Assembly (NCBI GenBank): GCA_002503055.1 | Contig: DAQX01000024.1 | Location: 1-9,577, forward strand | Direction of reading: 5' to 3' | Length of the DNA stretch: 9,577 nucleotides | From: Euryarchaeota archaeon UBA86 | GTDB lineage: Archaea; Thermoplasmatota; Poseidoniia; Poseidoniales; Thalassarchaeaceae | Shown here: positions 6,500-9,577 of the stretch, in pieces | How positions within the stretch are numbered: the stretch's first letter is position 1 | Layout: every line of letters begins with the position of its first letter | Translations under genes and position numbers: made by a program | Notes under the pieces: model-generated | The model's input: only the letters and a program-made list of their open reading frames with translations | Database searches by the model: none | Told to the model about the DNA's origin: nothing

Positions 6500-7270
6500 T
6501 TAGAAGACCATTGGAATGTCGTCTTCATCATCATCTGAATCCGGTGCAGGTAGGGCCATTGAGTGAGCCCTCTCAAACGCCTCTCTGACTCTCTCCTCAA
6601 TGTTCCGAGCGTCATCGAGCAGCCCCTGAACTGGAATTTCTCTATCCATCAGCTCGCTAAGACCTTCCACGGCAATTAGAGCAGCTCTGGCATCCGGATA
6701 CATCGGATTGCACTCGGCCAGAAGGGCAGTGACATCTAGGCCCCTGCGCTCTCCCTCTGCGATTAGATAACCAGCAATTCCGGCAACAATTCCCTGTTGG
6801 ATTTGCTGAATTCCGGCGTCATCAAGTTGGTCTCTGCTGGCTGCTGTAGATGCAACGCCCCACAAATCACTGTCTTCCTTGATTCCGAGGTCATTGCTTA
6901 CGACTCCATCGATTACAATGAGTCGATCAAAACCTCCCTTGGTGAACCACTCCATTACGGTCTCTCCGAAGTATACATCGTTATCGTTCGGAAATTGAAT
7001 TTCCGAGGTGAATACTCCGAGTCCATCTCCCTGATATACTCTGACTGGGTGCTTAGGAACTGAGTCATGAATCAGGGCTATGGCTGGAAATTTGGGGTGC
7101 ATAACGGTACCCATTGGAGATAATTCGAGTGTCTTGATGAGGTGAGATGTGGCAATCACACCGACTGAGCCGACAGTAGAGAATCCACAGATTGCAGTTC
7201 CACCGAGTCCTGACGGGTCTGCATCGGCGTGCAGAACTAGTGGATACGCGCCGCTCGTGTACTCCTCCAT
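6500..7270 (-). CDS. PAC2-family protein (proteasome assembly chaperone-like)
   Basis: The 256-residue product matches the PAC2 superfamily, whose archaeal and eukaryotic members act as proteasome assembly chaperones or bind the 20S core. Visible family features are CGFSTVGSVGVIATSHLI (28-45), the LIVIDGV strand (117-123), GIVAGIAGYLI (160-170) and the NPMYPDARAALIAVEGLSEL stretch (188-207). The C-terminus (244-256) is a strongly acidic tail ending in PMVF. It lacks a clear hydrophobic-Tyr-X ending, so docking into the proteasome by that route is not supported. I chose the ATG at 7270 because GGAGGG lies seven bases upstream; a TTG at 7285 would start inside or before that site. The cellular partner is inferred from family only. 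Confidence 0.85.
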   Translation of the reverse strand: MEEYTSGAYPLVLHADADPSGLGGTAICGFSTVGSVGVIATSHLIKTLELSPMGTVMHPKFPAIALIHDSVPKHPVRVYQGDGLGVFTSEIQFPNDNDVYFGETVMEWFTKGGFDRLIVIDGVVSNDLGIKEDSDLWGVASTAASRDQLDDAGIQQIQQGIVAGIAGYLIAEGERRGLDVTALLAECNPMYPDARAALIAVEGLSELMDREIPVQGLLDDARNIEERVREAFERAHSMALPAPDSDDDEDDIPMVF

Positions 7271-7277
7271 GAGGTAG

Positions 7278-7283
7278 CCCTCC
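7278..7283 (-). promoter_or_regulatory. Shine-Dalgarno site fixing the PAC2-gene start
   Basis: GGAGGG on the minus strand with a seven-base spacer to the ATG at 7270. It is the strongest ribosome-binding site in the window and argues against the upstream TTG (7285), which would place the site inside the coding region. Confidence 0.65.
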
Positions 7284-7317
7284 AATCAGGGATTATTGAA
7301 ACCCACGACTAGAGTAT

Positions 7318-7350
7318 TCTCGAATCGTCGAGATTCGTACTTGCACAAGT
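7318..7350. promoter_or_regulatory. Palindrome cluster in the divergent PAC2 / wHTH promoter region
   Basis: Two nested inverted repeats overlap: TCTCGA-N4-TCGAGA (7318-7333) and CGAATC-N5-GATTCG (7321-7337). A third perfect one, ACTTG-CA-CAAGT, follows at 7339-7350. The cluster lies 48 bp from the PAC2 start and about 50-60 bp from the winged-helix gene. It is a good candidate operator, perhaps for the adjacent regulator itself; that last point is inference. Confidence 0.45.
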
Positions 7351-7356
7351 TAAGGA

Positions 7357-7401
7357 ATGCAGCGACAAATTAACACCGATGAAGCGTTGCGGAACCTGTG
7401 A
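7357..7401 (+). CDS. Possible 14-codon leader peptide upstream of the wHTH gene
   Basis: ATG at 7357, 14 codons (MQRQINTDEALRNL), ending in TGA at 7399-7401. The stop overlaps the GTG start of the next gene as GTGA. The GTG gene has no clear ribosome-binding site of its own and an in-frame stop at 7380-7382 bars any N-terminal extension, so coupling to this short frame is plausible. It could equally be chance, or the true N-terminus displaced by a one-base sequence error. Confidence 0.22.
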   Translation: MQRQINTDEALRNL

Positions 7402-7931
7402 GTGAGACCGGGAGTAGCGGAATTGGACGCATCTACATCAAAGCGGGTAGTGAGGAGATAGACCTCTCCGGTTCTGCTAGAGAAGTCAGCGATAACTGGT
7501 TGAACATCACTAAGCAGGATACTTGGCAATCCACGCTTTCCAGAATAAGGATGGCCCGCCAAGAGGCGATTAACAAGGCCATGGAAGTAGTGGTGAAATC
7601 AGGAATTCCTGAGAGAGGTTCTGCTTTCAGAAGGCTACTAGATACTTGTGGTGTGGATAAGAAATCTGATGTAATCCTGGCCGCGATTCATTACCTCAGA
7701 TCCGTAGAAAGAGAGAGTGATACGCCCCCTAGAGATGTAAGAAATCTAATCGCTCAGAGCGGAATGTGGGATGAAGACGAAGTAGAGAAGTGGAATTTAT
7801 CGCTATACATCAATAGGATGCTAGAGGGTTCCTCGCCATTGTTGGAATATCCAGAAGGGAAGGCGAGCAAGAATCGTTTCGTTGTTCTTACTGATGATGG
7901 AGTGGACTATCTCGAAAACATGTCTCTGTGA
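7398..7931 (+). CDS. Small protein with probable C-terminal winged-helix domain
   Basis: I do not recognise a named family. The 177-residue product begins with a short beta-type segment (GRIYIKAGSEEIDLSG, 10-25), then a helical middle (40-82). The C-terminal part, about 88-174, reads like a winged helix: a helix VILAAIHYLRS, a helix around PPRDVRNLIAQSG, a recognition-type helix LSLYINRMLEG, and a wing ending FVVLTDDGVDYLE. This layout resembles uncharacterised archaeal wHTH proteins that carry an N-terminal 'xIEIEG' strand pair, so a DNA-binding or adaptor role is possible but unproven. GTG is the only available start: an in-frame stop lies at 7380-7382. The stop overlaps the GTG at 7928 of the next gene, and the two are probably co-transcribed. 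Confidence 0.75.
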   Translation: MSETGSSGIGRIYIKAGSEEIDLSGSAREVSDNWLNITKQDTWQSTLSRIRMARQEAINKAMEVVVKSGIPERGSAFRRLLDTCGVDKKSDVILAAIHYLRSVERESDTPPRDVRNLIAQSGMWDEDEVEKWNLSLYINRMLEGSSPLLEYPEGKASKNRFVVLTDDGVDYLENMSL

Positions 7932-7935
7932 GGAG
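7931..7935 (+). promoter_or_regulatory. Ribosome-binding site deciding the pentapeptide-gene start
   Basis: AGGAG followed by four bases and ATG at 7940. It favours ATG 7940 over the GTG at 7928, which lies upstream of the site. The site overlaps the stop codon of the previous gene, so the two are translationally coupled in either case. Confidence 0.5.
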
Positions 7936-7939
7936 TTGC

Positions 7940-8314
7940 ATGAAGGACCTGTCCTATACCTCTCATGTGGGTAAGAATCTGAGAGATGCCGATTTGTCTG
8001 GCTGTGATTTGCGTCGTGCCATATTCGATGGAGCAGACTTAGAGGGTGCAGATTTGTCTGGCTGTGATTTGAGAAAAGCCTCGTTTAAGCGAGCCAATCT
8101 AATGAAGGCGGCATTTGATGGAGCTGATATGAGAGGTGCTTCTTTCATCAAAGCAAAAATGAATCTTTCAAATTTCCAAGGTTGTCGTCTTGATGGTGCA
8201 GACCTTCGGGGCATAAGAGGTCGTTATGCCATATGGCGTAATGCAAATTGGTGGGATGCAATAATGAATGATGATCTGAGAGAAGTACTAACAAAAAAAT
8301 GGCCGAGAGAATAG
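7940..8314 (+). CDS. Pentapeptide-repeat protein
   Basis: The 124-residue product (128 if the GTG at 7928 is used) is almost entirely pentapeptide repeats of the A(D/N)LXX type, about 16 regular units from residue 13 to 92 (NLRDA, DLSGC, DLRRA, IFDGA, DLEGA and so on), then three looser units and a charged C-terminal helix. Such proteins fold as a right-handed beta-helix. Known roles range from DNA mimicry that protects gyrase to unknown scaffolding, and the role here cannot be read from sequence. No signal peptide or membrane segment is seen, so it should be cytoplasmic. It is coupled to the preceding wHTH-like gene, and its stop codon abuts that of the convergent thioesterase gene. Confidence 0.88.
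   Translation: MKDLSYTSHVGKNLRDADLSGCDLRRAIFDGADLEGADLSGCDLRKASFKRANLMKAAFDGADMRGASFIKAKMNLSNFQGCRLDGADLRGIRGRYAIWRNANWWDAIMNDDLREVLTKKWPRE
7991..8071 (+). repeat. Internal 60-bp duplication in the pentapeptide gene
   Basis: A 21-base segment at 7991-8011 recurs without change at 8051-8071, offset by exactly 60 bp, or four pentapeptide units. It encodes DLSGCDL both times. Identical codons across the segment suggest recent growth of the repeat array by duplication or gene conversion. Confidence 0.85.
8293..8299 (-). terminator. U-tract terminator candidate for the thioesterase gene
   Basis: A run of seven A on the plus strand gives U7 in the minus-strand transcript, starting 15 nt after the thioesterase stop codon. 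Archaeal RNA polymerase terminates at such U-tracts. The tract lies inside the last codons of the convergent pentapeptide gene (TKKW). Confidence 0.45.
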
Positions 8315-8731
8315 TCACTCAGGAGATAATTTAGCAAGTCCTTCTCGTATCCAGTCGGGCACAGTGATCTTTCTCTGGACCTCGCCCATATCTGTGCAGA
8401 CCGTAACTTGGTCTGAAGCCCAGCACAATACTCCATCCTGATTACGAAACTCGTACCTCCAGTTGATTGATGTGTTACCAATCTTAGGTACTGTAAGGGA
8501 GCATTGTATAGTATCGCCATAAGAGACCGGGTGTAGGAACTGAGTATCGCTATGCACTAGGGGGAAGGCTATCATGTGCTCAGAGAGTATGGTGTTGTAG
8601 TGCATACCGCAGGAGAATTCCCAAGACTCTTCGTAGAATCGATGAGCTAGGTCCCAGAAACGTGGGTAGTAGACTATCTTGGCCAAATCTACCATCGGGA
8701 AGTCAACACGCCTCTGCGAAACGAAAGCCAT
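8315..8731 (-). CDS. Hotdog-fold acyl-CoA thioesterase (4HBT/YbgC type)
   Basis: The 138-residue product has the length and N-terminal pattern of the 4-hydroxybenzoyl-CoA thioesterase family: the stretch DFPMVDLAKIVYYPRFWDLAHRF aligns with the family helix, and Asp15 falls at the position of the catalytic aspartate of Pseudomonas 4HBT. The rest fits the hotdog beta-sheet (VHSDTQFLHPVSYGDTIQC, VTVCTDM). It should hydrolyse an acyl- or aroyl-CoA; the substrate cannot be told. It follows the secreted hydrolase gene by 42 bp on the same strand and may be co-transcribed with it. Its stop codon abuts the stop of the pentapeptide gene, and a U-tract lies just beyond. Confidence 0.85.
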   Translation of the reverse strand: MAFVSQRRVDFPMVDLAKIVYYPRFWDLAHRFYEESWEFSCGMHYNTILSEHMIAFPLVHSDTQFLHPVSYGDTIQCSLTVPKIGNTSINWRYEFRNQDGVLCWASDQVTVCTDMGEVQRKITVPDWIREGLAKLSPE

Positions 8732-8773
8732 GCCACTCGCGGGATGCTTCGGTTGAAGGCTGTTATGGAGGGA

Positions 8774-9577
8774 CTACTGGTTCCTGGTGTGAGATAATAT
8801 CCATTCCATTGGAGTCGGGTCAATGTATATGCTGAACCACCCTCCATGGCCACCATCGATTATGGAAACAAAGGTAATATTAGCTCCTAATTGAGTTAGA
8901 TTCTCGGCCATCTGTGCAGCCATTTCGTAGGACGAGGTGTTATCTGCAGTACCATGAGCCATCCATATAGGAAGATGTGCAACTTCTTCGGCTAATGGGA
9001 GATAGGAGTATGGTTGGTGGTGAGGTGAGAGGGGCATTATGGCAGCAAAGTAGTCCGGTAATGCCGCGGCCACAATGAATGTGCCTCTTCCTCCCATACT
9101 AAGGCCAGTTAGGTAGACTCTGTCATCGTCGACATTGAGATTTGATTTGACATCTTCAAGAACATCGAGAGTCTTCTTTGGGTCCCAGTCTGATTCTAAC
9201 TTTGAGGGGCGTACAATGATGTATTTGTCGTCCTCAGGCATGTGGAAATTATTGGTAAGGAAATTATTGAAGAAAACGGAGTCAAACACCTCGCCGTGTA
9301 GGAATAGGAATATTGGATATGATTGGCTTGAGTTGTAAGCTGGTGGAATCTTAACTGAATATGTGTATCCACACATCCAATCTAACCTTTGATCAACTAT
9401 GATTTCAGATTCGTTATTGTAGTCGGTTGTGTCATAAGATATATCGGTTAGGCCGTCAACTGCTAACCACATTCCACCCTGATGTTCGGGCCATTGTGTA
9501 GGATTTCCTGTTGGATTCAGTCCTTCAGACGCAGTTGTGTTACATGGAGGAATGTATGTTGGTTCTGGTTCTGGTTC
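8774..9577 (-). CDS. Secreted alpha/beta-hydrolase (esterase/peptidase-like), N-terminus beyond window
   Basis: 267 codons are visible; the frame is still open at the right edge, so the start is missing. The first visible residues are Pro/Glu repeats (EPEPEP) followed by a Cys and low-complexity Asn/Thr/Pro sequence, as in the linker behind a signal peptide or lipobox. The catalytic domain shows an oxyanion-type FLFLHGE (residues 90-96 of the visible part), the nucleophile elbow TGLSMGG with Ser160, Asp212 in AHGTADNT, and His244 in DGGHGGW, giving a complete Ser-Asp-His triad. The pattern fits the polyhydroxybutyrate-depolymerase/feruloyl-esterase/'predicted peptidase' group. It probably acts outside the cell on an ester or peptide polymer; the substrate is unknown. 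The methionine at 9472 is internal, not the start. Confidence 0.85.
   Translation of the reverse strand, partial: EPEPEPTYIPPCNTTASEGLNPTGNPTQWPEHQGGMWLAVDGLTDISYDTTDYNNESEIIVDQRLDWMCGYTYSVKIPPAYNSSQSYPIFLFLHGEVFDSVFFNNFLTNNFHMPEDDKYIIVRPSKLESDWDPKKTLDVLEDVKSNLNVDDDRVYLTGLSMGGRGTFIVAAALPDYFAAIMPLSPHHQPYSYLPLAEEVAHLPIWMAHGTADNTSSYEMAAQMAENLTQLGANITFVSIIDGGHGGWFSIYIDPTPMEWILSHTRNQ

Noticed and set aside
7271..7397. Possible small RNA gene in the palindrome-rich intergenic region
   Set aside because: The stems are short, no U-tract follows, and the repeats are better read as protein-binding sites between divergent genes.
7963..8214. Minus-strand frame of 83 codons with apparent repeats
   Set aside because: Its repeat pattern is only the antisense image of the pentapeptide repeats.
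8224..8520. Minus-strand frame of 98 codons
   Set aside because: It spans the pentapeptide/thioesterase junction out of frame with the thioesterase and has no domain.
9560..9577. Six-base tandem repeat at the right edge
   Set aside because: It is the coding sequence of the Pro/Glu linker of the secreted hydrolase, a common low-complexity spacer, so I do not list it as a separate repeat.

Overview
The window most likely comes from a planktonic marine euryarchaeon, with Marine Group II/III (Poseidoniia-like) as my best guess. Three things point that way. The gene set is archaeal: a Trm1-type tRNA dimethyltransferase, a PAC2 proteasome-assembly-type protein and short archaeal-style promoters. 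The base composition is close to balanced and the layout is very compact. The first gene is a large, highly biased secreted lipoprotein carrying the short cysteine-bounded 'GC...DDGSC' module, which I associate with marine archaeal and bacterial surface proteins. The assignment is inference; no rRNA or other taxonomic marker lies in the window.

Layout from left to right. (1) 1-2202, minus: the 5' 734 codons of a lipoprotein that runs off the left edge. It combines a SBP_bac_3-type amino-acid-binding domain, apparently in circularly permuted order, with one complete and one just-started LivJ-type (branched-chain amino acid/ABC) binding domain. (2) 2203-2387: divergent promoter region with several small palindromes. 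(3) 2388-4869, plus: purM (purine synthesis) followed by trm1 (tRNA G26 dimethylation). (4) 4852-5847, minus: moaA (molybdopterin synthesis), overlapping the trm1 end by 18 bp. (5) 5924-6499, plus: an NfuA-like Fe-S carrier, divergent from moaA. (6) 6500-7270, minus: a PAC2-family protein whose stop codon abuts the nfuA stop. (7) 7271-7397: divergent promoter region with two palindromes and a possible 14-codon leader ORF. (8) 7398-8314, plus: a two-gene unit of a small protein with a probable winged-helix C-terminus and a pentapeptide-repeat protein. (9) 8315-9577, minus: a secreted alpha/beta-hydrolase, truncated by the right edge, followed by a hotdog-fold thioesterase whose stop abuts that of the pentapeptide gene.

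Most of the window is ordinary core metabolism packed tightly, with convergent genes meeting stop to stop and no untranslated gap. There is no intergenic stretch longer than about 190 bp, and I see no tRNA, rRNA, CRISPR array or insertion sequence. Two parts deserve most attention. One is the multi-domain binding lipoprotein, in which the N-terminal strand of the SBP_bac_3 fold appears after its C-terminal part. The other is the wHTH/pentapeptide pair, preceded by palindromic sites and a possible coupled micro-ORF.
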